Positions 1 to 7,833 of a stretch of 32,193 nt of DNA are shown here, piece by piece. This DNA comes from Eubacterium sp. UBA3720 (GTDB taxonomy: Bacteria > Bacillota > Clostridia > Lachnospirales > Lachnospiraceae). Each line of letters begins with the position of its first letter. Positions within the stretch are counted from its first letter, which is position 1. The notes below the pieces were generated by a model. It saw only the letters and a program-made list of their open reading frames with translations, had not been told where the DNA came from and did no database searches. Location: NCBI GenBank assembly GCA_002371335.1, contig DFHP01000095.1:12972-45164 (forward strand), read 5' to 3'. The translations under genes and the position numbers were made by a program.

Positions 1-39
1 TGAAAACGAGCGGATTTGGGACGTTTCTATGAATATGGG

Positions 40-69
40 TTGACAAAAATGTTACATATAAGTTACAAT
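40..69 (+). promoter_or_regulatory. Sigma-A-type promoter for the RluA-family gene
   Basis: TTGACA at 40-45 and TACAAT at 64-69 are separated by 18 bases. Transcription would start near 76, leaving a leader of about 110 nt before the ATG at 185. That leader contains a small hairpin, GGGAAG (142-147) pairing with CTTCCC (154-159), just upstream of the ribosome binding site. Confidence 0.6.
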
Positions 70-184
70 CGCCGGCGAAGCGATGTATATAAAATGTCAT
101 TTTGAGAGGCAGAGTCTTTCATTGTATGTACAGCGCAGAAAGGGAAGTCTGATCTTCCCCATCCGATCTCGGGAAGGAAAAGCC

Positions 185-991
185 ATGCGTTGGGATGAAA
201 AGGATATTATTTATGAAGACAGGGACATTCTGATCACCTACAAGCCTGCGGGAATGCCGGTGGAAAGCCGGAGGATCGATGTGCTGACTCTGGAGAGGTG
301 TCTGAAAAACCGATTATACGCCAGACAGGGGTCGGGAAATGTTTATCTTTCTGCTGTCAATCGTATTGATCAGGTAGTGGAGGGAATAGTCCTTTTTGCA
401 AAAAACAAAAGGTCTGCGGCAGCATTGTCAGAGCAGATGAGAAAAAATGAGATAGAAAAAGTCTACGTGGCGGCAACCGCGTCGGAGGTTTCTGAAAAAG
501 AAGGAGAACTGCTGGATTATCTGGTGAAAGAAAAAACAGGAAACCGATCCAGGATCGCCGGAAAAGATGAGGCGGGCGCAAAGAAAGCGCTTCTGAATTA
601 CAGACTGCTGGGAACGGATGATCAGGGGAATTCGCTGATCAGGATACGGCTTCAAACAGGAAGACATCATCAGATAAGAGTTCAGATGGCAGCGGCAGGC
701 ATGCCTCTTGTGAACGACAGAAAGTACGGAGCAGGTGCTGTTTCGGAAGGCGGCAGAGAATACAAAGGTGCTGCTGCAGGGATCAGCAGAGAATCTAAAG
801 GTTTTCCTGCAGGGGCCGGCAGAGAATTTAAAGGTTTTGCAGCAGAGAGAGACAGAAATGCGGAACAGGATTTTCCGGCACTTTGTGCACGGGAAATATC
901 GTTTATTCACCCCGCTTCGAAAAAAAGAATGCATTTTGAAATAATACCGAGGGGAAAAGTTTATTTAAATTTTACTGGATTATTTCAATAA
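185..991 (+). CDS. RluA-family pseudouridine synthase with a repeat insertion
   Basis: This cytoplasmic enzyme probably isomerises uridine to pseudouridine in rRNA or tRNA; the target site cannot be read from sequence. It opens with the family's typical 'YEDRDILITYKPAGMPVES' strand. The catalytic motif is present as NRIDQ, keeping the essential Asp but with Asn in place of the His of the usual HRLD. The later 'LQTGRHHQIRVQM' motif is clear. I chose ATG 185 (269 aa) over the earlier ATG at 83 because homology begins there and GGAAGG lies just upstream. Between the conserved KYG motif and the last beta strands, three 11-residue repeats are inserted. The family is firm; the exact member (RluA, RluC, RluD or another) is not. 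Confidence 0.88.
   Translation: MRWDEKDIIYEDRDILITYKPAGMPVESRRIDVLTLERCLKNRLYARQGSGNVYLSAVNRIDQVVEGIVLFAKNKRSAAALSEQMRKNEIEKVYVAATASEVSEKEGELLDYLVKEKTGNRSRIAGKDEAGAKKALLNYRLLGTDDQGNSLIRIRLQTGRHHQIRVQMAAAGMPLVNDRKYGAGAVSEGGREYKGAAAGISRESKGFPAGAGREFKGFAAERDRNAEQDFPALCAREISFIHPASKKRMHFEIIPRGKVYLNFTGLFQ
752..850 (+). repeat. 33-bp in-frame tandem triplication inside the pseudouridine synthase
   Basis: Three units occupy 752-784, 785-817 and 818-850. Each begins (G/A)GCAGAGAAT followed by AAAGGT and encodes an 11-residue unit of the form [GS]RE[YSF]KG[AF]xAxx. The unit length is a multiple of three, so the reading frame is kept. The repeat sits in a loop between conserved elements of the enzyme. 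Confidence 0.9.
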
Positions 992-1052
992 CGTGAATAT
1001 AATAGCAGTTAGATGTGACACACTGCTTACAGAAAAAACAAAGGAGAGAATC

Positions 1053-2243
1053 ATGCAGTCCAAAAAAATACTGGCAGCAATGATGGCGTTTCTGATCCTG
1101 GGCCAGTCAGGCTGCGGCCAGGCAAACGCCGGGGCTGCGCAGTCTGCAGCTTCATCTTCGGCGCCGGCGGCAGGGACCGAGGCGGTTTCCGAACAAACGG
1201 AAGCGGCAAACAGTACGGTATCATCTTCTTCTGCGGTAAGCTCATCTTCCGCAGCGCAGGAGGAGATAAAGAAAGAAATAATTTTGCCGGATGGCCAGGA
1301 ACTGAAATTTGATTATACCGCAGTAGACGGGATCAAAGCTGAAAAAGGCGCTGTTGTCGCGGTTATCGTGAAAAAACAGAATAATATTTTCTATCAGGAG
1401 GTAGAAAAAGGGGCCCGGCGTGCTGTCGATGAGCTGAACGAGAAGCTGGGATATAAGGGAAAGGATAAAATATCAATGGTCTTTGCGGGCGCGGACGATT
1501 CTACGAATCTGGACGACCAGATCAATACTATTGATACGATACTTCAGGAGAATCCGGCAGCTCTTTGTCTGGCTGCGATCGATATGAATTCCTGCACCGC
1601 GCAGCTGGAGACTGCCGCGGACAACGCCATTCCGGTCATTATTCTTGATTCCGGCGTGGACAGCGATATGGTGACAGGAGTGTGCGCAACGGATAATTAC
1701 AGCATGGGCGGAGAAGCCGCGGAAAAGATGTGCGAGGGTCTGGACGATACGGGAGAAGTCATCGTCGCATCTCATCTTACTCTTTCGGAAACAGCTTCAG
1801 AGAGAATCAGAGGATTCACAGACAAAATGAAAGAACTAAGCCCCGGTATAAAAGTGGTGGAAGTGGCGCCCGAAGACGAGGAAGAAACTCTGAAGAAGAT
1901 GCTTGATGACGCGATAACCGATAATGAAGATGTCAAAGGCATATTCTCCGTGAATATTGAGTTTTCAGATGACATTAAAGATTTTTTGGCTGAGAAAAAA
2001 AACGGGGGGGATATCCGTCTGATCAGCATTGACTGCAATGCGGCAGAGAAAAAAGCGATCGAAGAGGGAAAGCAGTACGGGGCTTTGTGTCAGAATCCAT
2101 ATACTATGGGTTATGTGGCAATCACATCGGCACTGCATGCTGCGGCAGGCGAAAAGATCGATCAGCGGATCGATACCGGCTATATCTGGGTGGATGCATC
2201 TAATATTGATGCCCCTGAAGTTGCAGCATATATGATCGATTGA
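1053..2243 (+). CDS. Sugar-type periplasmic-binding lipoprotein (family 1)
   Basis: This 396-aa protein is probably an extracellular, membrane-tethered solute receptor of an ABC importer. After a basic N-terminus and a hydrophobic stretch, a Cys near residue 21 in 'GQSGC' is a likely but imperfect lipobox. A Ser/Ala/Glu-rich linker follows to about residue 70. The remainder looks like the sugar-binding Peripla_BP_4 fold: a start of type 'VVAVIVKKQNNIFYQEVEKGA', the segment 'PVIILDSGV', and a late 'RLISIDCN' strand. ATG 1053 is chosen because GGAGAG lies 6 bases upstream and the signal peptide starts there. No permease or ATPase gene is adjacent, so the ligand is unknown. It could also be a sensor subunit rather than a transporter component. 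Confidence 0.8.
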   Translation: MQSKKILAAMMAFLILGQSGCGQANAGAAQSAASSSAPAAGTEAVSEQTEAANSTVSSSSAVSSSSAAQEEIKKEIILPDGQELKFDYTAVDGIKAEKGAVVAVIVKKQNNIFYQEVEKGARRAVDELNEKLGYKGKDKISMVFAGADDSTNLDDQINTIDTILQENPAALCLAAIDMNSCTAQLETAADNAIPVIILDSGVDSDMVTGVCATDNYSMGGEAAEKMCEGLDDTGEVIVASHLTLSETASERIRGFTDKMKELSPGIKVVEVAPEDEEETLKKMLDDAITDNEDVKGIFSVNIEFSDDIKDFLAEKKNGGDIRLISIDCNAAEKKAIEEGKQYGALCQNPYTMGYVAITSALHAAAGEKIDQRIDTGYIWVDASNIDAPEVAAYMID

Positions 2244-2244
2244 T

Positions 2245-2302
2245 CTCAGTGTGAGAAGCCTCCTGCTTCTTAAGCGGCAAGCTATGACTAGCTTGTCTCA
2301 CT
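2245..2302. repeat. Palindromic intergenic repeat, copy A
   Basis: Begins two bases after the binding-protein stop codon. CTCAGTGTGAGAAG leads into a C-rich turn and CTTCTTAAGCGGC, matching copies near 2361, 6704, 30477 and 31167. An AAGCTA/TAGCTT hairpin follows. The start, CAGTG(TG)AGA, can pair with TCTCACTG at 2295-2302, so the copy folds as a closed element. It could act as a mRNA 3'-end structure. Confidence 0.65.
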
Positions 2303-2317
2303 GCGAATACACAGACT

Positions 2318-2356
2318 GAAAGACACCGCCGGGAACGGCGGTGTCTTTCGGTTTTA
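2318..2356 (+). terminator. Rho-independent terminator after the binding protein
   Basis: A perfect 13-bp stem pairs 2318-2330 with 2337-2349 around a 6-nt loop, followed by GGTTTTA. The T-tract is short, but the stem is strong and well placed 75 bases after the stop codon. Confidence 0.75.
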
Positions 2357-2360
2357 TCCC

Positions 2361-2413
2361 AATGTAAGAAGACCCCCGCTTCTTAAGCGGCGCGCAAAGT
2401 CCGGTTCGCCGGA
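2361..2413. repeat. Palindromic intergenic repeat, copy B
   Basis: GTAAGAAGACCCCCGCTTCTTAAGCGGC-type core at 2363-2391, matching copies A and C. It is followed by CGCAAAGTCC and a TCCGG-TTCG-CCGGA hairpin (2400-2413). The CGCAAAGTCC piece recurs in the unrelated element at 23172-23230, which suggests modular assembly. The remaining spacer, to 2543, holds no recognisable gene. Confidence 0.55.
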
Positions 2414-2559
2414 GAATAAGTTCGAGCACGAAAGCGTTATCCCGGAAAAGGAAAAAACTTTTTTTCGAAAGGATATTGCTTGTTTTCATTTAAGCTATTA
2501 CAATAAACTATTAGTTAGGGGCAGTATTGGTTCTCGATTTGATAAGGGGAGCATCGGGG

Positions 2560-5277
2560 ATGAAATATATACGAAATAGAGTTTTAAGATTTATAATTAT
2601 TGCCGTGATCATTGCCGCCGGCATTTTTTTTATTGCAAACAGATATAAGGAGCGTGAATCTACGGATATTACGGATTTTTCCGCACCTTCCATACCAATC
2701 ATGTATATGAACTATAACGGAGCGTCGATCAATAGAATGTTCGGATATAAAACCGAGACGACGACTGCAACGGAGAGGGAGAGTCTGACGCTTCTTCTTT
2801 CTGACAGGATGCTGACAGTGCAGGTAAACCCGTGCGGCAGGGAAATCGATACATTAAGCTATGAATTGACGTCTGTGATGGACGGCTCTTTTGTGGAGAA
2901 CGGTACCGTAAGCAATTTGCAGGAGGATGAGTCGGGAATGCTCTCTTCCAGCTTTACGATTACGACGCCCATACTTATGGATCAGGAGTACAGTCTGAAA
3001 TTCATCATGAAAACAAAGGGCTCTGACGCGGGTCAAAAGACCGGTGAAGAAGGATCGGATGAAAATGACGATTCAGAAGAAGCTTCGGCAAAAAAAGATT
3101 CGGATTCGCAGACTTATTATTACTATACACGGGTGATTCAGCAGACGGGAACGAATCTGACGGATTATCTGAATTATGCGGGCGCTTTTTATACCAACTG
3201 TCTGGATAAGGATCAGCAGGAGACGATCGCAGGAAGCATTGAGACTAACGAGACAAATAACAGCAGTACGAATTTCAACGATGTAAATATAGAATCAAAC
3301 ATCGACATGGTCACATGGGGAAATCTGGATCCTGAGCTTTATATGGGAGCCGTTCCGCAGATCAAAGAACTGAATGATGAGACTGCCAGTATCGTGATGG
3401 ACTATGTGATCACATCCGTAAACAAGAAGGATCAGACCGAGTATTATCACGTTAAGGATTATTATCGTCTTCATAACAATCAGGGCGTAATGGCCATGGT
3501 GGATTTCGAGAGAGATGTGGAACAGATTTTTGATCCTTCTCTTCCGGTGTATACGGAAAGCGGTATTAACCTCGGCGTTCGCAGTACGTCTCTGGAGTAT
3601 GTTGCGAGTGATAATGATCAGTATGTCGCGTTTGTGACAAACGGAGAGCTGTGGCTTCTGGATGACGCTGATCATGGTACGGTATGCCGGGCGTTCAGCT
3701 TCCGCAGCGGAAGCGGAATTGATGAACGGTCGATCAATAACAGCCATGACATCAAGGTCTGCAGCGTTACGGATGAGGGCAGAGTTACCTTTATTGTATA
3801 CGGTTATATGAACAGCGGTGATCATGAAGGAGAGACCGGAGTTGTCATTTATACATACACAGCGGAGGATAACATGCTGCGTGAGCAGCTGTTCATTCCG
3901 GTTGAACAGAATTATGAGTATATGAATTACTACCTTTCATCTCTGACGAACGTCAGCGATAACGGAGTGATCTATATGTATACGGGAGAGACTCTTCAGA
4001 CGATCGATCTGGAGACAGGCAAGGCAGAGACGGCGCTTGAAAACATGAATACCGAGTGTTTTGCCACCTCTGACACCCAGAATTACGCGGCCTGGATGAA
4101 TGAAATGGATCCTTACCATTCTTCGAATATCACGGTATTCAATGTGAAGACGGGAGAAGAGCGTACGATCAGCGCGGCGGAAGGCGAAAAGATTAAAATA
4201 ATCGGATTTTACGGAGAAGATCTGGTCTACGGATATGCTGCCGACGGAGATATCATCACCGACGGTGCAGGAAATACGGTTTTTGGAATGAACCGTATCT
4301 GCATTGAAACAATGGAGGGTGAGATGCTGAAGGTCTATCAGAAAGACGGGGCTTATATCACCAGACTTTTGTGGACGGGAGATCATCTGGAGCTCGAGCT
4401 TTCCACCAGATCGGAGTCCGGCTTTACATACTATGGAAGCGATCATATAGTAAGCAACACAGGCGGAGAGAAAAACGATATCTCTGTGGTGACCGAGAAG
4501 GATAACCGCTGCAGCCAACAGGTAATACTGCCGTTTATGAAGGGCAGCAGCAGTTCGTCTGTCGTCAGCAAGGTATCCGACTATACGATCAACTACAAAA
4601 AAAAGACTGTAGATATGAGCATTCCGGCGCTGGCGGAAAACCAGTATCTGGTATATTATAACGGAGGCCTCCGGCGGATCGATACCATGGTGAATAACGG
4701 CATCCACGCGGCCGATGAAAACGGCGGCATCGTTCTGGACGGACAGCAGAAATATGTTTATGAACGAGGCAACTGGCGTCAGACGATTACCCTGGAGCCG
4801 GAAACGCTGCCGCAGGAGCTGCTGGATCCCGTGCTGGATACAGAAGTCATTCAGAGCGTGCTGGGAAGCGGGTATAAGGTGATCAATTATACGGGCTGCT
4901 CAATCGAGAGTATCCGCTATCAGATCAGCCGCGGTTATCCGGTCGTTGCGAAGTATTCCGAAGACAGGACTGTTCTGCTTCTGGGCTATGACAGATGGGA
5001 CAATCTATGGTATTATGACGTCGGACTGGGCGAGGTGAAAGCCATCGGAGATATTGACGCTGCAGCTATTTTCGGAAGCATGGGAAATGTGTTCGTAAGT
5101 TATATACGTACAGATGTGACTTCCGCGGAAGCAGAGGCAGCACTGGATGCGGCAGATTCAGGGGAAGCCGCGGCTTATACGGAGACCGCATCATCCGAAG
5201 AGAACGGAGACGATGCTTCAGATACAGAAAGCGATGCTGAACCGGATTCCGAGCCAGGTCTCGCGAGCGAGCCTTGA
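2560..5277 (+). CDS. Membrane-anchored extracytoplasmic protein with C-terminal C39-like region, unknown function
   Basis: This 905-aa protein has a short basic start and one transmembrane segment (about residues 11-27), so nearly all of it should lie outside the cell. An acidic Ser/Asp/Glu linker lies around 160-185. The middle is rich in short beta strands of the type 'YVAFVTNGELWLLDD', suggesting a beta-propeller, although no blade repeat could be fixed by eye. Residues about 755-850 read like a C39-type papain-like domain: 'GCSIESIRYQISRGYPVV' then 'LLLGYDRWDN'. The usual active-site His before the GYD strand is absent. The tail is a 55-residue acidic, Ala/Ser/Asp-rich stretch. ATG 2560 has AAGGGGA nine bases upstream and begins the signal anchor. 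It is followed 31 bases later by asnS. Confidence 0.7.
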   Translation: MKYIRNRVLRFIIIAVIIAAGIFFIANRYKERESTDITDFSAPSIPIMYMNYNGASINRMFGYKTETTTATERESLTLLLSDRMLTVQVNPCGREIDTLSYELTSVMDGSFVENGTVSNLQEDESGMLSSSFTITTPILMDQEYSLKFIMKTKGSDAGQKTGEEGSDENDDSEEASAKKDSDSQTYYYYTRVIQQTGTNLTDYLNYAGAFYTNCLDKDQQETIAGSIETNETNNSSTNFNDVNIESNIDMVTWGNLDPELYMGAVPQIKELNDETASIVMDYVITSVNKKDQTEYYHVKDYYRLHNNQGVMAMVDFERDVEQIFDPSLPVYTESGINLGVRSTSLEYVASDNDQYVAFVTNGELWLLDDADHGTVCRAFSFRSGSGIDERSINNSHDIKVCSVTDEGRVTFIVYGYMNSGDHEGETGVVIYTYTAEDNMLREQLFIPVEQNYEYMNYYLSSLTNVSDNGVIYMYTGETLQTIDLETGKAETALENMNTECFATSDTQNYAAWMNEMDPYHSSNITVFNVKTGEERTISAAEGEKIKIIGFYGEDLVYGYAADGDIITDGAGNTVFGMNRICIETMEGEMLKVYQKDGAYITRLLWTGDHLELELSTRSESGFTYYGSDHIVSNTGGEKNDISVVTEKDNRCSQQVILPFMKGSSSSSVVSKVSDYTINYKKKTVDMSIPALAENQYLVYYNGGLRRIDTMVNNGIHAADENGGIVLDGQQKYVYERGNWRQTITLEPETLPQELLDPVLDTEVIQSVLGSGYKVINYTGCSIESIRYQISRGYPVVAKYSEDRTVLLLGYDRWDNLWYYDVGLGEVKAIGDIDAAAIFGSMGNVFVSYIRTDVTSAEAEAALDAADSGEAAAYTETASSEENGDDASDTESDAEPDSEPGLASEP

Positions 5278-5308
5278 ATTCTAAAAAATATAGAAGGAGA
5301 TCATAATA

Positions 5309-6703
5309 ATGGAACAATTGACTACTGTCAGAGAAATTTATAAAGAAAGAGAAAAATACCTGGATCAAAGTGTCAGGGTCGGCGGATGGGTGAGAAGTGT
5401 CCGCGATTCTAAAACTTTCGGTTTTATAGTGCTTCATGACGGAACGTTTTTTGAACCGCTTCAGATAGTATACAGCGACAAGCTGGAAAACTTTTCTGAG
5501 ATTTCTTCCATGAACGTAGGAGCAGCGATCATCGTCACGGGAACGCTGGTAGCGACGCCGCAGGCGAAACAGCCCTTTGAGATCCAGGCTGACGAGGTAG
5601 TTATAGAGGGAGATTCCGCTCCGGATTATCCGCTGCAGAAAAAACGCCATACAAAAGAATATCTCAGAACGATCACACATATCCGCCCGAGAGCAAATCT
5701 TTTCCAGGCGACATTCCGTGTCAGGTCACTGGCGGCATATGCAATTCATAAATTCTTTCAGGAGAGAGGGTTTGTTTATGCACATACTCCTATCATAACG
5801 GGAAATGACGCAGAGGGCGCCGGCGAGATGTTTCAGGTTACGACGCTGGATCAGGATGAGCTTCCGGTGGCAGAGAACGGCAAAGTTGATTATTCCAATG
5901 ATTTCTTTAAGAAAAAAACAAGCCTGACAGTCAGCGGCCAGCTGGACGCGGAGACTTTTGCGCAGGCGTTCCGCAAGGTATATACATTCGGACCCACTTT
6001 CCGCGCGGAGAATTCGAACACCACACGTCATGCTGCCGAATTCTGGATGATCGAGCCGGAGATCGCATTTGCGGATCTGGAGGATGATATGGAACTGGCA
6101 GAGAGCATGCTTAAGTTTATTATCCGATACGTCATGGAGCAGGCACCCGAAGAGATGGAATTCTTCAATAAATTTGTAGATAAAGGACTGAAAGAAAGAC
6201 TGGATCATGTGCTGAATTCTGATTTTGGCCGTGTGACGTATACGGAGGCTATAGAGATCCTCGAGAAAAACAATGACAATTTTGAATATAAGGTAAGTTG
6301 GGGAAGCGATCTTCAGACTGAACATGAGAGGTATCTGACAGAGCAGGTATTCAGGAAACCGATCTTTGTGACCGATTACCCGAAGGATATCAAAGCATTC
6401 TATATGAAACAGAATGACGACGGAAAAACCGTGGCTGCTATGGACTGCCTCGTTCCGGGGATCGGAGAGATCATCGGTGGAAGCCAGAGGGAGGAGAATC
6501 TCGAGAAGCTTGAAGCCAGAATGAAAGAGCTTGGCATGGATATGGATGAGTACAGATTTTATCTGGATCTTCGTAAATACGGAACGACACGCCACGCAGG
6601 TTTCGGCCTTGGCTTTGAACGTTGCGTGATGTATCTGACCGGCGTGGACAATATCCGTGACGTGCTTCCATTCCCGAGGACGGTAGGAAAATGTGATCTC
6701 TAA
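5309..6703 (+). CDS. asnS: Asparagine-tRNA ligase
   Basis: AsnRS charges tRNA-Asn in the cytoplasm. The 464-aa length is normal for the bacterial enzyme. An N-terminal OB-fold (about residues 1-110) includes 'VRVGGWVRSVRDSKTFGFI'. The class II catalytic core follows, with motif 2 around 'FRAENSNTTRHAAEFWMIEPE' and motif 3 at 'GFGLGFERCVMYLTG'. The lack of an aspartate-specific insertion and the TTRH-type motif favour Asn over Asp. A strong GAAGGAGA site lies 9 bases before the ATG. The gap to the upstream membrane protein is only 31 bases, so the two may be cotranscribed. A palindromic repeat begins at the stop codon and may serve as its 3' structure. Confidence 0.96.
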   Translation: MEQLTTVREIYKEREKYLDQSVRVGGWVRSVRDSKTFGFIVLHDGTFFEPLQIVYSDKLENFSEISSMNVGAAIIVTGTLVATPQAKQPFEIQADEVVIEGDSAPDYPLQKKRHTKEYLRTITHIRPRANLFQATFRVRSLAAYAIHKFFQERGFVYAHTPIITGNDAEGAGEMFQVTTLDQDELPVAENGKVDYSNDFFKKKTSLTVSGQLDAETFAQAFRKVYTFGPTFRAENSNTTRHAAEFWMIEPEIAFADLEDDMELAESMLKFIIRYVMEQAPEEMEFFNKFVDKGLKERLDHVLNSDFGRVTYTEAIEILEKNNDNFEYKVSWGSDLQTEHERYLTEQVFRKPIFVTDYPKDIKAFYMKQNDDGKTVAAMDCLVPGIGEIIGGSQREENLEKLEARMKELGMDMDEYRFYLDLRKYGTTRHAGFGLGFERCVMYLTGVDNIRDVLPFPRTVGKCDL

Positions 6704-6840
6704 CTCAGATGGGGAGTTCCCCGCCTATAGGCGGCAAGAACGCCAGAGGCGTTCTTGAATCCCCCGTCTGGCGGATCGCAGAGGAAGACGCACAAGTGCG
6801 TCGCGCAGCTCGCGCGCGATCAGAGATCGCGATTGAAAAA
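6704..6840. repeat. Palindromic intergenic repeat, copy D, extended modular form
   Basis: Starts one base after asnS. CAGATGGGG (6706-6714) pairs with CCCCGTCTG (6762-6770), with one GU pair. Enclosed are two hairpins: CCGCC-TATA-GGCGG (6721-6734) and a 9-bp stem with AGA loop (6737-6757). Outside this branched unit come GGCGGATCGCAG, the hairpin GACGCA-CAAG-TGCGTC (6787-6802) and GCGAT-CAGAG-ATCGC (6816-6830). The AGA-loop hairpin recurs at 21555-21571 and 31268-31284; GGCGGATCGCAG recurs near 31214. Confidence 0.7.
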
Positions 6841-6869
6841 ACGGAACGAACCTCCGTCCCCGGTTCCGT
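6836..6869 (-). terminator. Rho-independent terminator of hisA, carrying a GGGGACGGAG core
   Basis: On the minus strand ACGGAAC pairs with GTTCCGT (arms 6863-6869 and 6841-6847), followed by six Ts (6841 down to 6836). It begins two bases after the hisA stop codon. Its loop contains GGGGACGGAGG, the same motif found in the long palindrome on the other side of hisA. Confidence 0.85.
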
Positions 6870-6870
6870 G

Positions 6871-7656
6871 TTACATCATCCGGAGGACGTCTTCGAACGG
6901 CATTGTTCCGCCGAAGAGATCCAGCGCGCTGCCGATAGTGACGTTAAGCCTGTCTTTTCCAAGGTTTTTCAGTTGCTGAAGATCCTTGAAACTGCCGATG
7001 CCGCCTGCGTACGTGATCGGGAACGAGGAGGAACCATCGGGCCGAAAATCCGAAAGGAGCGAAACAAGAGGTTCTTCAATACCGTTTTGTTTACCTTCCA
7101 CATCCGCGGCATGGATCAGGAATTCATCACAGTAGGAGGAAAGCTCGGTCAGGGTATCGAGGGAGATCTCCACATCAGTGAATTTCTGCCAGCGGTCGGT
7201 GACGATATAATAACGATCATCTTTTTTTCGACAGCTAAGGTCAAGTACCAGATGCTCTCTGCCTGCGGCGGAGAGCATTTTTTTCAGCCTTTCAAAGCTG
7301 ATCTTTCCGTCTTTAAAAACATAGGATGTAACGATGACGTGACTTGCGCCGGCCGTAAGAAATTCTTCGGCGTTGCTGTCATTGATCCCGCCGCCGGCCT
7401 GAAGGCCGCCGGGCCATGCGGAAAGCGCGTCAAGGGCGGCTTTCTTTGTGGCCTCATAATACGGCGAGGAGGCAGGATTGAGAAGGATCACATGACCGTT
7501 TTTCAGATTGTATTTCTGATACAGGCGGGCATAGAAAGAGGCGTCCTGCCCGGAAACGAAATTTTCATCGGCGATGTCGCCGGCGTCGCGAAGACTTCCC
7601 CCTACTATCTGTTTTACTTTTCCGTTATGAATATCAATGCATGGGCGAAACTGCAT
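6871..7656 (-). CDS. hisA: Eukaryotic-type phosphoribosylformimino-AICAR-phosphate isomerase
   Basis: HisA performs the Amadori rearrangement of ProFAR to PRFAR in histidine synthesis. The 261-aa protein is a TIM barrel. Its start, 'FRPCIDIHNGKVKQIVGG', is the pattern of the yeast His6-like branch rather than ordinary bacterial HisA. The first catalytic Asp lies in CIDIH and the second-half Asp in 'HAADVEGKQNG'; 'ITYAGGIGSFKDL' is the phosphate-binding loop. AAGGAGGT directly precedes the ATG. No other his gene is nearby, which is unusual for bacteria with a his operon. It shares its strand with the purine permease upstream, but the two are separated by a long palindrome, so separate transcripts are likely. 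The branch assignment is by pattern only. Confidence 0.88.
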   Translation of the reverse strand: MQFRPCIDIHNGKVKQIVGGSLRDAGDIADENFVSGQDASFYARLYQKYNLKNGHVILLNPASSPYYEATKKAALDALSAWPGGLQAGGGINDSNAEEFLTAGASHVIVTSYVFKDGKISFERLKKMLSAAGREHLVLDLSCRKKDDRYYIVTDRWQKFTDVEISLDTLTELSSYCDEFLIHAADVEGKQNGIEEPLVSLLSDFRPDGSSSFPITYAGGIGSFKDLQQLKNLGKDRLNVTIGSALDLFGGTMPFEDVLRMM

Positions 7657-7742
7657 CTGCAGACCTCCTTTTTAGGAATATGATCAAATCAGTGATTGTG
7701 AAAGCAATTATATATGCCGGACGCTCATAATTGCAAGAATAA

Positions 7743-7820
7743 AAACAGGGGACGGAGTTTTGTTTCACCCGGCGCAGCTCTGGCTGCGCAGGATGTGAAA
7801 CAAAACTCCGTCCCCTGTTT
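7743..7820. repeat. Long perfect palindrome with GGGGACGGAG arms
   Basis: Two 26-base arms (7743-7768 and 7795-7820) are perfect reverse complements. Each carries GGGGACGGAG or its complement. The 26-base centre contains a second hairpin, GCGCAGC-TCTG-GCTGCGC. It lies 13 bases after the purine permease stop codon and may end that transcript from the minus strand, although the T run there is only three. The arm motif matches the hisA terminator loop at 6848-6862. Confidence 0.9.
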
Positions 7821-7833
7821 CGTATGCCGGGAA

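Noticed and set aside
3937..4707. 256-aa minus-strand open frame
   Set aside because: It is a shadow of the 905-aa extracytoplasmic protein gene.
6709..7683. 324-aa plus-strand open frame
   Set aside because: It is antisense to hisA, begins inside a repeat and shows no family resemblance.
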